A DNA stretch of 64,000 nucleotides from Robertmurraya siralis. Its GTDB lineage: Bacteria; Bacillota; Bacilli; Bacillales; Cytobacillaceae. This document shows, one piece after another, positions 48,201-58,186 of the stretch; position 1 is the first letter of the stretch; each line of letters opens with the position of its first letter. The translations under genes and the position numbers were made by a program. The stretch covers positions 496,001 to 560,000 of the forward strand of contig NZ_SWLZ01000001.1 in the NCBI RefSeq assembly GCF_005502275.1, written 5' to 3'. The notes beneath the pieces were generated by a model. That model was not told the origin of the DNA, did not search any database, and worked only from the letters and a program-made list of their open reading frames with translations.

Positions 48201-49558
48201 TGTTTGGTGAGGATTACGTTTACCGTGCGGGAACAATTGGTACGGTTGCTGATAAGACGGCGTTTGGATATGTGAAGGCGTATCAACAGGATAATAATCT
48301 TCAACTTCGCGGCGCTGAAATTGAGCGATTAGCAACTGGTTGTACAGGAGTTAAACGGACGACTGGTCAGCATCCAGGTGGTATCATTGTTGTCCCGGAT
48401 TACATGGATATTTACGATTTCACGCCGATTCAGTTTCCTGCTGATGATCGGAATTCTGAATGGAAGACAACCCATTTTGATTTCCACTCTATTCATGACA
48501 ACGTCTTAAAGCTTGATATATTAGGACACGATGATCCGACAGTTATTCGGATGCTCCAAGATTTAAGCGGGATTGATCCAAAGACGATTCCCACAGATGA
48601 TAAAGAAGTGATGAAAATTTTTAGTGGACCGGAGGCGCTTGGCGTTACGGAAGAACAAATTATGTGTAAAACAGGAACGCTGGGGATACCTGAGTTCGGT
48701 ACTCGCTTTGTCCGGCAAATGTTGGAGGATACGAAACCAACTACTTTTTCCGAACTTGTGCAAATCTCTGGGTTATCCCACGGAACGGATGTTTGGCTAG
48801 GGAATGCTCAGGAATTGATTCAAAATAATACTTGTACACTTAGTGAAGTTATCGGTTGTCGTGATGACATTATGGTTTATCTTATTTATCAAGGGCTGGA
48901 ACCATCCTTTGCTTTTAAAATCATGGAGTCTGTTCGTAAGGGAAAAGGTTTAACAGATGAAATGGAAGAAGAAATGCGCAGGAATGAGGTTCCGGAGTGG
49001 TATATTGATTCTTGTAAGAAGATAAAATATATGTTCCCAAAAGCCCATGCCGCAGCCTATGTGTTAATGGCAGTCCGGATTGCTTACTTTAAAGTCCATT
49101 ATCCATTATATTATTATGCAGCCTATTTCACTGTAAGAGCAGAGGATTTTGATATTGAAGCAATGGTCAAAGGTTCTCAAGCGATTCGTGCAAAGATTGA
49201 AGAAATCATTGCAAAGGGATTAGAAGCTTCAACGAAGGAGAAAAACCTGCTCACTGTCCTTGAACTGGCATTGGAAATGAATGAGAGAGGATTTACTTTT
49301 AAAAAGGTAGATTTATATCGTTCAAGTGCATCGGAATTTATTATTGATGGAAACTCTTTAATCCCGCCATTTAATTCGATTCCAGGACTTGGAACAAATG
49401 CCGCTATTAATATTGTAAAAGCTCGTGAAGATGGGGAATTTTTGTCAAAAGAAGATCTGCAACAGCGCGGTAAAGTTTCTAAGACAATCATGGAATATTT
49501 AGATAATCATGGTTGTCTTGCTGATATGCCAGAGCAAAATCAGTTATCATTATTCTAG
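45239..49558 (+). CDS. polC: DNA polymerase III alpha subunit, PolC type
   Basis: Main replicative polymerase of low-GC Gram-positives, with built-in proofreading. 1439 residues (B. subtilis 1437). N-terminal domain, OB-fold (about 230-330), PHP with [14 protein letters not shown] (about 340), the DEDD 3'-5' exonuclease inserted in PHP (DVETTGL at about 430), then polymerase palm with [12 protein letters not shown], zinc-binding CPSCK...CPNCGEK, and C-terminal helix-hairpin region. ATG at 45239 chosen because GGAAGGGG lies 8 nt upstream; the GTG at 45221 is before it. Confidence 0.98.
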   Translation: MSGASDKREAFQHLLQQLQLTDDQMVTHFEQAEIDKVIVERQARKWHFHFIFENILPYNVYQKFTSQLEKAFSHIATVYHSIKVKNDEATEQLIVEYWNSCVLQLEGIAPPLLKLLNEQIPHVVGNKLLIKVNNDMEGLTIKKKYSEMIQEAYRQLGFPVFVIETEINEQSSNEQYEQFLEAKKKEDQERGMQALMEMEKQEAEKEAGVEVPSGPLTIGLTIKDDADFRKLIDIVDEERRIAIEGYIFAAETRELRSGRTLLTFKVTDYTSSIMVKMFSRDKEDAALFERVQKGMWVKVRGSIQNDTFVRDLVMIGNDINEIKPVERQDTAREGEKRVELHLHTPMSQMDAVSSVGSLIAQAKKWGHKAIAVTDHAVAQSFPEAFSAGKKNDIKILYGVEANLVDDGVPIAYNDAHRLLSEDTYVVFDVETTGLSAVYDTIIELAAVKIKDGEIVDRFEAFANPHHPLSATTIDLTGITDEMVKDAPEVEEVLRDFHKWVDDAVLVAHNASFDMGFLNVGYKKSGLEKATNPVIDTLELARFLYPEMKNHRLNTLAKKFNVELTQHHRAIYDAEATGYLLLIMLKEALEKGITYHDQLNDNMGKGNAYQRARPFHCTLLAQNDVGLKNLFKLISIAHIEYFYRVPRIPRSVLQKYREGILVGSGCDKGEVFEGMMQKAAEEVEETARFYDYIEVHPKEVYAHLLELELVQDENKLEDIIKKLVMLGEKLEIPVVATGNVHYLNPNDKIYRKILVNSQGGANPLNRHQLPDVHFRTTNEMLDAFSFLGKEKAKEIVVTNSNKIADMIDVVKPIKDDLYTPKIEGADDEIRSMSYRRAKDIYGENLPEIVEARLEKELKSIIGHGFAVIYLISHKLVKKSLDDGYLVGSRGSVGSSLVATMTEITEVNPLPPHYVCPSCKHSEFFNDGSVGSGFDLPDKECPNCGEKYVKDGHDIPFETFLGFKGDKVPDIDLNFSGEYQPQAHNYTKVLFGEDYVYRAGTIGTVADKTAFGYVKAYQQDNNLQLRGAEIERLATGCTGVKRTTGQHPGGIIVVPDYMDIYDFTPIQFPADDRNSEWKTTHFDFHSIHDNVLKLDILGHDDPTVIRMLQDLSGIDPKTIPTDDKEVMKIFSGPEALGVTEEQIMCKTGTLGIPEFGTRFVRQMLEDTKPTTFSELVQISGLSHGTDVWLGNAQELIQNNTCTLSEVIGCRDDIMVYLIYQGLEPSFAFKIMESVRKGKGLTDEMEEEMRRNEVPEWYIDSCKKIKYMFPKAHAAAYVLMAVRIAYFKVHYPLYYYAAYFTVRAEDFDIEAMVKGSQAIRAKIEEIIAKGLEASTKEKNLLTVLELALEMNERGFTFKKVDLYRSSASEFIIDGNSLIPPFNSIPGLGTNAAINIVKAREDGEFLSKEDLQQRGKVSKTIMEYLDNHGCLADMPEQNQLSLF

Positions 49559-49701
49559 AAGTTGTTAGGGGCTGCTGTAAAGCGCAGCTGAGATAACGAA
49601 AATTCCGTACGAAATAAACGAAACTCGTTTGGCAACTTTAAAAATGGACAAAACTCCTTGAAACTAGATTGGAATTTGTCAAGTGGAAAGAACACTATTG
49701 T

Positions 49702-49730
49702 TTGCATAAAAATATTGGTTATGGTATAGT
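49702..49730 (+). promoter_or_regulatory. Sigma-A promoter of the rimP-nusA-infB operon
   Basis: TTGCAT (49702-49707), 17-bp spacer, TATAGT (49725-49730), with TGG before the -10. The transcript would begin near 49737 with a leader of about 480 nt. Confidence 0.65.
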
Positions 49731-49752
49731 TTTATTGGAAATACTATCGATA

Positions 49753-49800
49753 ACTCTCGTTTACAAGAGTGGGGCTCCCCCGCTCTTTCTTGTTTGTTTG
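49753..49800 (+). promoter_or_regulatory. Attenuator-like hairpin in the rimP-nusA leader
   Basis: AAGAGTGGGG (49765-49774) / CCCCGCTCTT (49778-49787), 3-nt loop, followed by a T-rich run. ACTCT at 49753-49757 can instead pair with AGAGT at 49766-49770, which would disrupt it. Termination in the leader of the nusA operon, dependent on NusA, is described in B. subtilis; this is likely the equivalent. Confidence 0.6.
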
Positions 49801-50177
49801 GGAAAGCTTCTTTTTCGATTGCCTGAGATTGGCCCTTGAAAAATGGATGATCGGCTAGCATATTCAATAAAATAACCATTTGCAAAGTGAACGGGATTAA
49901 AAGAACTGGATTTATCTTAATGTTTTTCTACATAACAGCAAGTCAGAGTGTAGACAAAGTCAAGAGTGATAGATAGCAGTTACCCTTTAAGCTCCTTTTA
50001 AAACGTTTGTTTATTCATCGCGGAGCGTTGCAAGGAGCGAAGGGAATAAGTGCCGGATAAGGAGAAGCAGCGAAGAAAGCGAGCGTTTGCGAGCTGTCTG
50101 AGGCAAGGAATTTTAACATTACTTCCTTTTTGTGTTTTTAACAGCCTGAGTCAATTTCATGTCCCGTAGAACTGAAG
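49801..50177. other. Long leader of the rimP operon, no gene
   Basis: About 375 bp without a supported ORF. It contains GAGTGTAGACAAA (49946-49958), identical to the left arm of the codY terminator but with no matching right arm nearby, and a purine-rich GC-richer tract at about 50020-50105 (repeated GAGCG/GCGAAG words) unlike the surrounding DNA. Confidence 0.4.
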
Positions 50178-50216
50178 TTGATTCTAGTCAGAACAGTTAA
50201 AGTTAGGAGGGAAAAT

Positions 50217-50687
50217 ATGAGTAAGGTAATTGAAATTGTCGAAGAGATTGCTGGTCCCATCGTGGATGAACTTAATCTTGAATTGGTGGATATTGAATAT
50301 GTTAAAGAAGGAAAAAATTGGTTCCTTCGTGTTTACATTGATAAAACAGGCGGTGTTGACATTGAGGAGTGCGGACTAGTAAGCGAGAAATTAAGCGAAA
50401 AGCTAGACGAAATTGATCCGATTCCTTACAACTATTTCTTGGAGGTATCATCTCCAGGTGCTGAGCGACCTCTCAAAAAGGAAAAGGATTATGAACGAGC
50501 AGTTGGGCATAACGTTTTTGTGAAAACATACGAACCGATTGATGGTGAGAAAAGCTTTGAAGGAAAGTTAACTGACTACTCAACTGATCAGTTAACGATA
50601 GAGCTGACGATTAAAACAAGAAAGAAAATCGTTCACATCCCAATGGACAAAATTGCAAACGCTCGGTTAGCCGTAACTTTTTCTTAA
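50217..50687 (+). CDS. rimP: Ribosome maturation factor RimP
   Basis: Needed for 30S subunit maturation. 156 residues, as in B. subtilis Ylx[43 protein letters not shown] and [18 protein letters not shown] are family signatures. ATG at 50217 has TTAGGAGGGAAAAT upstream; the longer frame from 50178 starts before this site. Confidence 0.97.
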   Translation: MSKVIEIVEEIAGPIVDELNLELVDIEYVKEGKNWFLRVYIDKTGGVDIEECGLVSEKLSEKLDEIDPIPYNYFLEVSSPGAERPLKKEKDYERAVGHNVFVKTYEPIDGEKSFEGKLTDYSTDQLTIELTIKTRKKIVHIPMDKIANARLAVTFS

Positions 50688-50743
50688 GTGAATTTGTGAA
50701 GAAATTAATTAATTTGATAGAGATCAAAGGGGGATAAAATCAA

Positions 50744-51883
50744 ATGAGCAGTGAATTGCTAGATGCTCTTGACTTGCTGGAAAAAGAAAAAGGAATTTCA
50801 AGAGAGGTAATTATTGAAGCGATTGAAGCAGCGTTAGTATCTGCCTATCGGAGAAACTTTAATCAAGCTCAAAATGTTCGCATTGATTTAAATTTAGGTG
50901 CCGGTACGATGAGAGTTTTTGCAAGAAAAGATGTCGTGGAAGAAGTTTTTGATCCCCGTCTTGAAATTTCACTCGAGGATGCACGCAGAATCAATCCAAA
51001 CTACCAAATTGAAGATGTTGTCGAACTCGAAGTAACACCAAAGGATTTTGGCAGAATTGCTGCACAAACGGCGAAGCAGGTTGTTACTCAAAGAGTAAGA
51101 GAAGCAGAACGAGGCATTATTTATTCAGAATTCATTGATCGTGAAGAAGATATCATGACAGGAATTGTACAGCGTGTGGACTCTAAATTTATCTATGTAA
51201 GCTTAGGAAAGATCGAAGCGATCCTGCCAGCTAATGAACAAATGCCTAATGAAAGATATCGACCACATGACCGCATTAAAGTGTTTATTACAAAAGTAGA
51301 AAAGACGACTAAAGGTCCTCAAATTTACGTTTCGAGAACTCATCCTGGCTTATTGAAGCGTCTTTTTGAAATAGAAGTTCCGGAAATTTATGATGGAACG
51401 GTGGAGATTAAATCGGTTTCAAGAGAAGCAGGAGATCGTTCAAAAATTTCTGTCCACTCTGAAAACCCTGAGGTCGATCCTGTTGGTTCTTGCGTAGGAC
51501 CTAAGGGGGCACGAGTTCAAGCTGTTGTAAACGAGCTTAAAGGGGAAAAAATCGATATTGTAAAATGGTCAAATGACCCAGTTGTATTTGTTGCCAATGC
51601 TTTAAGTCCTTCAAAGGTACTTGACGTGATCGTTAACGAAGAAGAGAAGGCAACTACAGTTGTCGTACCAGATTATCAGCTTTCACTAGCGATTGGAAAA
51701 AGAGGTCAAAATGCTCGCCTTGCTGCTAAACTGACAGGCTGGAAAATCGACATTAAATCGGAAACTGATGCAAGAGAAGCTGGAATATTCCCACGTGAAG
51801 AAGGAATTCTCAGCTTTGATGATGAAGATGAGCAGGATTATGATAATGATTTAAGCTTAAACTTAGAGGATTCACGTGAGTAA
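50744..51883 (+). CDS. nusA: Transcription termination/antitermination factor NusA
   Basis: RNA polymerase-associated factor that promotes pausing and intrinsic termination. 379 residues. N-terminal RNAP-binding domain, S1 domain (about 135-200), KH1 and KH2 (VGSCVGPKGARVQAV at about 248 and AIGKRGQNARLAAKLTGW at about 315). No C-terminal acidic repeats as in E. coli; the acidic tail is short. It may control its own operon through the leader hairpin at 49765. Confidence 0.98.
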   Translation: MSSELLDALDLLEKEKGISREVIIEAIEAALVSAYRRNFNQAQNVRIDLNLGAGTMRVFARKDVVEEVFDPRLEISLEDARRINPNYQIEDVVELEVTPKDFGRIAAQTAKQVVTQRVREAERGIIYSEFIDREEDIMTGIVQRVDSKFIYVSLGKIEAILPANEQMPNERYRPHDRIKVFITKVEKTTKGPQIYVSRTHPGLLKRLFEIEVPEIYDGTVEIKSVSREAGDRSKISVHSENPEVDPVGSCVGPKGARVQAVVNELKGEKIDIVKWSNDPVVFVANALSPSKVLDVIVNEEEKATTVVVPDYQLSLAIGKRGQNARLAAKLTGWKIDIKSETDAREAGIFPREEGILSFDDEDEQDYDNDLSLNLEDSRE

Positions 51884-51900
51884 AAAGAGGTGAGAGATGG

Positions 51901-52179
51901 ATGAACAGGAAAAAAGTTCCTTTGCGGAAATGTGTGGCGACTGGTGAAATGAGGCCGAAAAAAGAACTTGTTCGCGTCGTCCGCTCAAAAGAAGGTGAAG
52001 TTTCCATCGATTTAACAGGAAAGAAAAATGGTCGCGGAGCTTACCTTTCAAAAGACAAGGAAGCCATTCTTTTAGCCAAAAAGAAAAACACATTGAAAAA
52101 TCATTTAGAGGTCGAAATAGACGATTCTATTTATGATGAACTACTTGAGTTAGTAGAGAAGGAGAAACGACAATCCTAA
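51901..52179 (+). CDS. rnpM: RNA-binding protein RnpM (YlxR)
   Basis: Small basic protein of the YlxR family; the B. subtilis protein has been reported as a modulator of RNase P. 92 residues. The family core VPLRKCVATGEMRPKKELVRVVR and GKKNGRGAYL are visible (the first in overlapping pieces). Its stop shares its last base with the ylxQ start region, so translation is coupled. Confidence 0.93.
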   Translation: MNRKKVPLRKCVATGEMRPKKELVRVVRSKEGEVSIDLTGKKNGRGAYLSKDKEAILLAKKKNTLKNHLEVEIDDSIYDELLELVEKEKRQS

Positions 52180-52481
52180 TGAAACCAAATCAATGGATGT
52201 CATTGTTAGGCCTAGCCAATCGAGCGCGGAAAATCATTTCAGGCGAAGAGCTTGTTGTAAAAGAAATAAGAAGTGGCAGGGCAAAGCTTGTATTGCTCTC
52301 TGCGGATGCATCCGCCAATACCGCGAAAAAAGTGACGGATAAATGCAACTCCTTTTCAATTCCATATAAGTTGGTGGAGAACCGCAATTTACTCGGCCAA
52401 TCAATTGGAAAGGAAGCCCGCGTAGTTGTGGCTGTTTTAGATGCAGGGTTTGCCAATAAGCTGAAACAAGTGCTCGATTAA
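52179..52481 (+). CDS. ylxQ: L7Ae-family RNA-binding protein YlxQ
   Basis: L7Ae/L30e/S12e-type fold, which binds kink-turn RNA in relatives; its role in Bacillus is unclear. 100 residues. [37 protein letters not shown] (L7Ae core) and [25 protein letters not shown] is weak; start overlaps rnpM stop by one base. Confidence 0.92.
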   Translation: MKPNQWMSLLGLANRARKIISGEELVVKEIRSGRAKLVLLSADASANTAKKVTDKCNSFSIPYKLVENRNLLGQSIGKEARVVVAVLDAGFANKLKQVLD

Positions 52482-52500
52482 TATTTGCGGGGGTGAAAAT

Positions 52501-54681
52501 ATGAGTAAAATACGAGTTTACGAATACGCAAAAAAACATAATGTTTCAAGTAAAGACGTGATCACTAAACTAAAAGAAATGAATATAGAGGTTTCAAATC
52601 ATATGACAACAATTGAAGGGGATACAATCCAGAAGCTTGATCGTCTTTACAATAAAGAGGAAAAACAGCCTCAGCCAGCAAAAACGCAGGAGAAAACCAG
52701 TACAGTTGGGGAACGGAATGCTGGTCCAGCCAAAGCGCAAAGCGGCGCAACACCGAAAACACGTGACGGCAAAAAAGGTTCAGGTGAAGGGCAATCAAAA
52801 GATAATAAAGGTTTTAAGAGTAACCATAATAATCAAGGAAATCAAAAAAACAAAAATAAAAATCAGAAAAACAAAGGAAAGAATCAGCCTCAAGTTCAAT
52901 CTCAGCCTCCAAAAAGGAAAGAAAAAGAACTTCCAGCAAAAATTACTTTTAGCGAATCATTAACGGTTGCTGAATTGGCGAAGAAAATACATCGCGAGCC
53001 TTCTGAAATCATTAAGAAATTGTTCTTACTTGGTGTAATGGCGACGATAAATCAGGACCTAGATAAAGATGCAATTGAATTGATTGCTTCTGAGTACGGC
53101 GTTGAGGTAGAGGAAGAAGTTAAAGTTGATGTTACAGATTTAGAGGTGTATTTCACTGAGGACGATGATGCCGAGCTAGTGGAAAGACCTTCTGTCGTGA
53201 CGATTATGGGACACGTTGACCACGGGAAAACGACACTGCTTGATTCGATTCGTCATACAAAAGTGACAGCGGGTGAAGCTGGGGGAATTACTCAGCATAT
53301 TGGCGCATACCAAGTGGAAGAGAACGGGAAAAAGATCACTTTCTTAGATACTCCAGGTCACGCTGCTTTTACAACAATGCGGGCCCGTGGTGCCAAAATC
53401 ACTGACATTACTGTACTAGTTGTGGCTGCAGATGACGGTGTTATGCCACAGACAATTGAGGCAATTAATCACGCGAAAGCCGCAGAAGTGCCAATTATTG
53501 TGGCTGTCAACAAAATTGATAAAGAGGCAGCCAACCCGGATCGTGTTATGCAGGAATTAACTGAGCATGGATTAATCCCTGAAGCATGGGGAGGAGATAC
53601 GATCTTTGTACCGCTTTCTGCCCTAACTGGAGAAGGAATTGATTCTCTGTTAGAAATGATTTTGCTCGTCAGTGAAGTGGAGGAATATAAAGCAAACCCT
53701 GTCAGAAAGGCGATTGGCACTGTGATCGAAGCTCAATTAGATAAAGGCCGAGGCTCAGTTGCAACGTTGCTCGTTCAAAACGGAACATTAAGGGTGGGCG
53801 ATCCAATTGTAGTTGGAAATACATTTGGGCGTGTTCGTGCAATGGTCAACGATCTTGGCCGTCGCGTAAAAGAAGCAGGTCCGTCAACACCTGTAGAAAT
53901 TACAGGCTTGAATGATGTCCCTCAGGCAGGAGACCGTTTTGTCGTTTTCGAAGATGAAAAGACAGCACGTCAAGTTGGTGAAGCCCGCGCGACTCAAGCA
54001 CTACAAGCGCAAAGAAGCGAAAAAACACGCATAAGCTTAGACAATCTTTTTGATCATTTAAAGCAAGGTGAGATGAAAGAACTTAATATCATTGTCAAAG
54101 CAGACGTACAAGGCTCTGTTGAAGCGGTAGCAGCAGCTTTCCAAAAGCTAGATGTCGAAGGGGTTAATGTCAAAATAATTCATACTGGCGTTGGTGCCAT
54201 TAATGAGTCTGACATTACACTCGCCGCTGCATCAAATGCAATTGTTATCGGATTTAACGTCCGTCCTGATAACAATGCGAAGCGTGCCGCTGAATCAGAG
54301 GAAGTCGATATTCGTCTTCATCGAATCATTTATAAAGCGATCGAAGAAATTGAAGCGGCGATGAAAGGGATGCTTGATCCTGAGTTTGAAGAAAAAATTA
54401 TTGGGCAGGCTGAAGTTCGTCAAACCTTCAAGGTATCCAAAGTTGGAACAATTGCAGGTTCTTATGTTACGGATGGAAAAATCACCCGCAACAGTGGCGT
54501 TCGCCTCATTCGTGATGGCATCGTAATTTTCGAAGGCGAAATTGATGCTTTAAGAAGATTCAAAGATGATGTGAAAGAAGTTGCTCAAGGGTATGAATGT
54601 GGAATCACGATTAAAAACTTTAATGATGTTAAAGAAGGAGACGTGATTGAAGCATATATTATGGAGGAAGTGGAACGTTAA
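52501..54681 (+). CDS. infB: Translation initiation factor IF-2
   Basis: GTPase that places initiator tRNA on the 30S subunit. 726 residues. N-terminal IF2-N ([20 protein letters not shown]), a Lys/Gln/Asn-rich disordered linker (about 55-140), second IF2-N, G domain with [15 protein letters not shown] (about 235), DTPGHAAF and NKID, then domains II-IV. SD GCGGGGGTGAAAAT. The stop overlaps ylxP by one base. Confidence 0.98.
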   Translation: MSKIRVYEYAKKHNVSSKDVITKLKEMNIEVSNHMTTIEGDTIQKLDRLYNKEEKQPQPAKTQEKTSTVGERNAGPAKAQSGATPKTRDGKKGSGEGQSKDNKGFKSNHNNQGNQKNKNKNQKNKGKNQPQVQSQPPKRKEKELPAKITFSESLTVAELAKKIHREPSEIIKKLFLLGVMATINQDLDKDAIELIASEYGVEVEEEVKVDVTDLEVYFTEDDDAELVERPSVVTIMGHVDHGKTTLLDSIRHTKVTAGEAGGITQHIGAYQVEENGKKITFLDTPGHAAFTTMRARGAKITDITVLVVAADDGVMPQTIEAINHAKAAEVPIIVAVNKIDKEAANPDRVMQELTEHGLIPEAWGGDTIFVPLSALTGEGIDSLLEMILLVSEVEEYKANPVRKAIGTVIEAQLDKGRGSVATLLVQNGTLRVGDPIVVGNTFGRVRAMVNDLGRRVKEAGPSTPVEITGLNDVPQAGDRFVVFEDEKTARQVGEARATQALQAQRSEKTRISLDNLFDHLKQGEMKELNIIVKADVQGSVEAVAAAFQKLDVEGVNVKIIHTGVGAINESDITLAAASNAIVIGFNVRPDNNAKRAAESEEVDIRLHRIIYKAIEEIEAAMKGMLDPEFEEKIIGQAEVRQTFKVSKVGTIAGSYVTDGKITRNSGVRLIRDGIVIFEGEIDALRRFKDDVKEVAQGYECGITIKNFNDVKEGDVIEAYIMEEVER

Positions 54682-54962
54682 TGATAGTGGGTCTTGCAGT
54701 TTGTGAGTGTATCATTTATGATGCTCATTCACTGAAAGAGAAGAGAGCAGTCTTACAGCGAGTCCTTGTCAGACTGAAGCAGAGATTTAACGTCTCAGTA
54801 TCGGAAGTTGATTTTCAGGATGTGTGGCAGCGAACAAAAATTGCCATCGTTGTTGTAACCTCTTCTCAAGTTTCGTCTGAAATGGAACTGCAAAACGCGC
54901 TTAAGTTTATCGATTCTTTCCCAGAAATTGAGAGAACAATTACTAATATTGAGTGGCTTTAA
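54681..54962 (+). CDS. ylxP: YlxP (DUF503) protein
   Basis: Small conserved protein of the DUF503 family; function unknown, consistently in the infB operon. 93 residues. SLKEKRAVLQRVLVRLKQRFNVSV and SEVDFQDVWQRTKIAIVVV typical of the family. No adequate ribosome binding site beyond the end of infB, consistent with coupling. In B. subtilis rbfA follows closely; here about 230 bp intervene. Confidence 0.92.
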   Translation: MIVGLAVCECIIYDAHSLKEKRAVLQRVLVRLKQRFNVSVSEVDFQDVWQRTKIAIVVVTSSQVSSEMELQNALKFIDSFPEIERTITNIEWL

Positions 54963-55009
54963 GCCCCAATAGTTTAAGCCTTTTTATAATGCAAATTTTC
55001 ACAGAGAAG

Positions 55010-55175
55010 GCCATATAAGGAAGAGGACGCTTGTCCTTGTTACAAAAATGTTTAATTTTTCACATGATGGATGGTCAAGCGTCAGCCGCCTAACGCCTAA
55101 CAAACTTGTTGCTTGATTTAGCATGCTAGCGAAAGCAGCTTGTTCGTCGATAGCAGGGGCGCTTGTACTTTTCTT
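55010..55175. repeat. Dispersed hairpin repeat, copy C (opposite orientation)
   Basis: The right end, 55156-55175, is the complement of AAGAAAAGTACAAGCGCCCC, matching the start of copy B (58571) with a few changes. The interior has CGTC/GACG-type inverted words and no supported ORF. Inserted between ylxP and rbfA and not normally present there. Confidence 0.5.
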
Positions 55176-55195
55176 AAGGACTAGAGGTGACAAAA

Positions 55196-55561
55196 ATGAG
55201 TCTTAGATCTAATCGTGTTGGCGAACAAATGAAAAAGGAACTCGGCGAGATTATCGGACGGAAAATTAAGGATCCTCGGATAGGGTTTGTTACCGTGACA
55301 GATGTTCAAGTAACTGGTGATCTTCAACAGGCTAAAGTATTCATTTCCGTTTTAGGAGATGATGAGCAGAAGGAGAATACGCTTAAAGGTTTAGCAAAAG
55401 CAAAAGGCTTTATCCGCTCAGAAATTGGGCAGAGAATTCGCTTGAGAAAAACACCGGAAATCATATTCGAATTTGATGAATCGATTGATTATGGTAATCG
55501 TATCGATTCCCTTTTATATAAGCTTCAAGAAGAGAACCAATCGAAGGATCATGAAGATTAG
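55196..55561 (+). CDS. rbfA: 30S ribosome-binding factor RbfA
   Basis: Assists late 30S maturation and cold adaptation. 121 residues. [39 protein letters not shown] and [20 protein letters not shown] are typical. ATG at 55196 follows AGAGGTG; GTG at 55187 lies within that SD. A terminator follows at 55622. Confidence 0.96.
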   Translation: MSLRSNRVGEQMKKELGEIIGRKIKDPRIGFVTVTDVQVTGDLQQAKVFISVLGDDEQKENTLKGLAKAKGFIRSEIGQRIRLRKTPEIIFEFDESIDYGNRIDSLLYKLQEENQSKDHED

Positions 55562-55621
55562 AGTCGACTTGCGAGCGCTAACGCAGATGATGAAAGGCTT
55601 TCATATATTTTGACATGGAGG

Positions 55622-55650
55622 AGGGATAGACGGGCTGTCTATCCTTTTTC
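55622..55650 (+). terminator. Terminator after rbfA
   Basis: GGATAGAC (55624-55631), 5-nt loop, GTCTATCC (55637-55644), then TTTTT. It separates the nusA-infB-rbfA transcript from truB, which are usually closer together. Confidence 0.8.
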
Positions 55651-56088
55651 TCTCGTTGTTTAGGAAAAATATAAATTTCGTTTGTTGCGGATTCCTTTTT
55701 AAAGCGTGCATCTAGTCTATCGCAAGCAGTCAAAACGTAACAAACATATCTGCGATAAGTCAACTGAAGGTTTCCAATAGGCCCTTTTAAGTTTGTATCG
55801 TGATGAGCACTAACGAAAACTTCTTACGGAACAATCTGTTCCTTGATGGTTGCGAAGGCGCTCAAGCCGATTTTAATGTCATTGGTATATCTTTGTATAT
55901 CGATAATAAACAGAGTGAGCCTGCTTTTTTCTAGGAAAAAGGTCGGTGTCAATGAACGCAAAGAAATGCAATATTTGGCCTTTACGCTGTTGCATTCGTG
56001 CTAACCTAATCTTAACCATTTCTGTTTTTGAAGATAATCTCTTTCAAAACGCGAGGTCGTTCATATAAAAGTGAAGAGGAGGATAGAG
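55651..56088 (-). pseudogene. Possible decayed minus-strand coding remnant before truB
   Basis: About 430 bp that B. subtilis does not have here. On the minus strand a 46-codon ORF (56019 down to 55879) contains LHFFAFIDTDLFPRKKQAHS. After one frame change the reading continues as TNDIKIGLSAFATIKEQ, then a stop, then a further open stretch (55763 down to 55578). No ribosome binding site and no recognised family. It may be non-coding DNA; I flag it because the interrupted frames look protein-like. Confidence 0.2.
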
Positions 56089-57000
56089 ATGGAAGGAATA
56101 TTGCCACTGTATAAACCGAAAGGACTGACATCGCATGATTGTGTCTTTAAGCTGCGCAAAATATTGCGGATGAAAAGAATTGGACATACAGGAACATTAG
56201 ATCCTGAGGTCGATGGCGTACTGCCCATTTGCTTGGGACGTGCAACGAAGGTTGCTGAATATATAACGGATGCAGGAAAAACATATGTCGGAGAAGTGAT
56301 GATTGGCTTTACTACAACGACAGAGGATGCAACAGGAGAAACTGTTGAGGAAAACTTAGTAAAAAAATCTTTTTCAAGAGCGGAAATTCTAGCCGTTTTA
56401 GCTGAGCTTTCAGGTGAAATAACACAAACGCCTCCGATGTTCTCAGCAGTAAAAGTTAATGGAAAAAGATTGTATGAGTATGCAAGGCAAGGATTGGAAG
56501 TGGAACGGCCATCTAGAAGAGTGACGATCTATTCAATTGAACTGCTGGATGAGCGGGAGCAATTTGAAGGAGAACTGATTCGTTTTCGCTTTCAAGTGTC
56601 ATGTAGCAAAGGAACGTATATTCGCACACTTGCCGTAATGATTGGTGAGAAGCTTGGATATCCCGCACATATGTCACAATTAACTCGTATCAGGTCTGCG
56701 AGTTTTACTTTAGACGATTGTCTTACTTTTTCTGATATCGAGGAATTAGTGGAAACAGGAGCAATTGTTGAGGCTCTTCAACCGATTGAGACAGCCTTAT
56801 ATTATTTGCCGAAATATCAAATAAATGATAAATTAGGTGAGAAAGTAAAAAATGGAGCTGTCCTTCCTATTCCAGAGCCCTTTCTCAATGAGAAAGGACC
56901 GATCGTTTTGGAAGAGGTGGATGGTACTGCCTTAGCGATTTATGAGGCACACCCTCAAAAAGAAGGGCTAATGAAGCCTAAAAAAGTGCTGAAAATATAG
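56089..57000 (+). CDS. truB: tRNA pseudouridine-55 synthase TruB
   Basis: Converts U55 in the T-loop of tRNA to pseudouridine. 303 residues. LPLYKPKGLTSHDCV, catalytic Asp in GHTGTLDPEVDGVLP (about residue 40), and GTYIRTLA. A short C-terminal PUA-like part follows. ATG at 56089 is 7 nt after GAGGAGG; an upstream ATG-like start at 56071 would place that SD inside the gene. Confidence 0.97.
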   Translation: MEGILPLYKPKGLTSHDCVFKLRKILRMKRIGHTGTLDPEVDGVLPICLGRATKVAEYITDAGKTYVGEVMIGFTTTTEDATGETVEENLVKKSFSRAEILAVLAELSGEITQTPPMFSAVKVNGKRLYEYARQGLEVERPSRRVTIYSIELLDEREQFEGELIRFRFQVSCSKGTYIRTLAVMIGEKLGYPAHMSQLTRIRSASFTLDDCLTFSDIEELVETGAIVEALQPIETALYYLPKYQINDKLGEKVKNGAVLPIPEPFLNEKGPIVLEEVDGTALAIYEAHPQKEGLMKPKKVLKI

Positions 57001-57044
57001 ACTATACGAGATTTTTCTGTGACAGGAATTAGGTGGGAAAATAA

Positions 57045-57989
57045 GTGGAAGTTATTCAAATTCATCATCCTCATCAATTTAAGCCTGAAGATTTTGCGCC
57101 AATGACGATGGCATTAGGTTTTTTTGACGGTGTTCATTACGGGCACCAGAAAGTAATAAATACGGCTGCAGCAATAGCTGAAAAAAGAAATGGCAAGGTG
57201 GCCGTCATGACTTTTGATCCTCATCCGTCTGTAGTTCTTCGACGGGATATAAAACATGTGGAATATATCACACCGCTAAAAGAGAAGGCGAGATTAATAG
57301 AGCAGCTGCATGTAGATTATTTATTTGTGGTGCAATTTACAAGTGAATTTGCTAACCTTCTTCCACAGGAGTTTGTCGATCAATATTTAATTGCTTTAAA
57401 TGTTATTCATGTGGTTGCCGGTTTTGATTACAGTTATGGGAGATTAGGGAAAGGCACGATGGAGACACTCCCGTTTCATTCAAGAGGAAAATTTGAATTT
57501 ACGACTGTACCGAAATTGTCAAACGGGCATGAAAAGATAAGCTCCACTCTTATCCGTAAATTGATACGGGAGGGGGATGTGGAAAGAATACCTGACTTTT
57601 TAGGCCGTTTTTACACAACGAGTGGGATTGTTATTCATGGCGATAAAAGAGGTCGAACAATTGGCTTTCCAACTGCTAATACCGCTATTGATGATTCCTT
57701 TTATCTCCCGCCAATAGGTGTTTATGCAGTAAGAATCCTTGTTGCAGATAACTGGTATGAGGGCGTCTGTAATATAGGATATAAGCCAACATTTAATGAA
57801 ACCCAAGCTCCTAAGCCATCAGTTGAAGTCCATATCTTTCAATTCACTCAGGAAATTTATGGTTATGAAGTAGTGGTTGAGTGGCATAAAAGGATTAGAG
57901 CAGAGAAAAAATTCAATGGTATTGAGGAGCTTGTACAACAAATAGAAAAAGACAAGGCGAGTACGATTGATTATTTTCATAAAGTTTAG
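57045..57989 (+). CDS. ribF: Bifunctional riboflavin kinase/FAD synthetase
   Basis: Makes FMN and FAD from riboflavin; named RibC in B. subtilis. 314 residues. N-terminal adenylyltransferase with ALGFFDGVHYGHQKVI and ISSTLIRKLI, and C-terminal riboflavin kinase with RGRTIGFPTANT (about residue 205). GTG start behind AGGTGG. 44 bp after truB. Confidence 0.97.
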   Translation: MEVIQIHHPHQFKPEDFAPMTMALGFFDGVHYGHQKVINTAAAIAEKRNGKVAVMTFDPHPSVVLRRDIKHVEYITPLKEKARLIEQLHVDYLFVVQFTSEFANLLPQEFVDQYLIALNVIHVVAGFDYSYGRLGKGTMETLPFHSRGKFEFTTVPKLSNGHEKISSTLIRKLIREGDVERIPDFLGRFYTTSGIVIHGDKRGRTIGFPTANTAIDDSFYLPPIGVYAVRILVADNWYEGVCNIGYKPTFNETQAPKPSVEVHIFQFTQEIYGYEVVVEWHKRIRAEKKFNGIEELVQQIEKDKASTIDYFHKV

Positions 57990-58028
57990 GTGTATTTTAC
58001 CGAGAACAGCGAAATATATTGTTTCCTC

Positions 58029-58057
58029 TTGCTTTTTGTCACAAAAAGTTGTATTCT
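58029..58057 (+). promoter_or_regulatory. Candidate sigma-A promoter of rpsO
   Basis: TTGCTT (58029-58034), 17-bp spacer, TATTCT (58052-58057). Confidence 0.45.
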
Positions 58058-58063
58058 AATTAA

Positions 58064-58186
58064 CGTGAATTCATTTCGTATATATTTGGATGAATACACG
58101 TATTAAAAATGAACCTTTGCTTGGCAAGTCGAGTCACCGACGCTTGCTGGAGCATTTGGGGATTGAATATTTAGGAGGTGAAACGG
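58064..58186 (+). ncRNA. Leader of rpsO, possible S15 autoregulatory RNA
   Basis: A 120-nt leader between the candidate promoter and rpsO. It contains complementary words GCTTGGCAAG and CGACGCTTGC around GAGTCACC, and ends in TTAGGAGGTGAAACGG, a strong SD. S15-responsive leaders are described upstream of rpsO in several bacterial groups including bacilli. I cannot match the exact fold without a covariance search. Confidence 0.4.

Noticed and set aside
49559-49600. GC-rich inverted words after the polC stop as a terminator
   Set aside because: The GCTGC/GCAGC pairing is short and has no T run after it.
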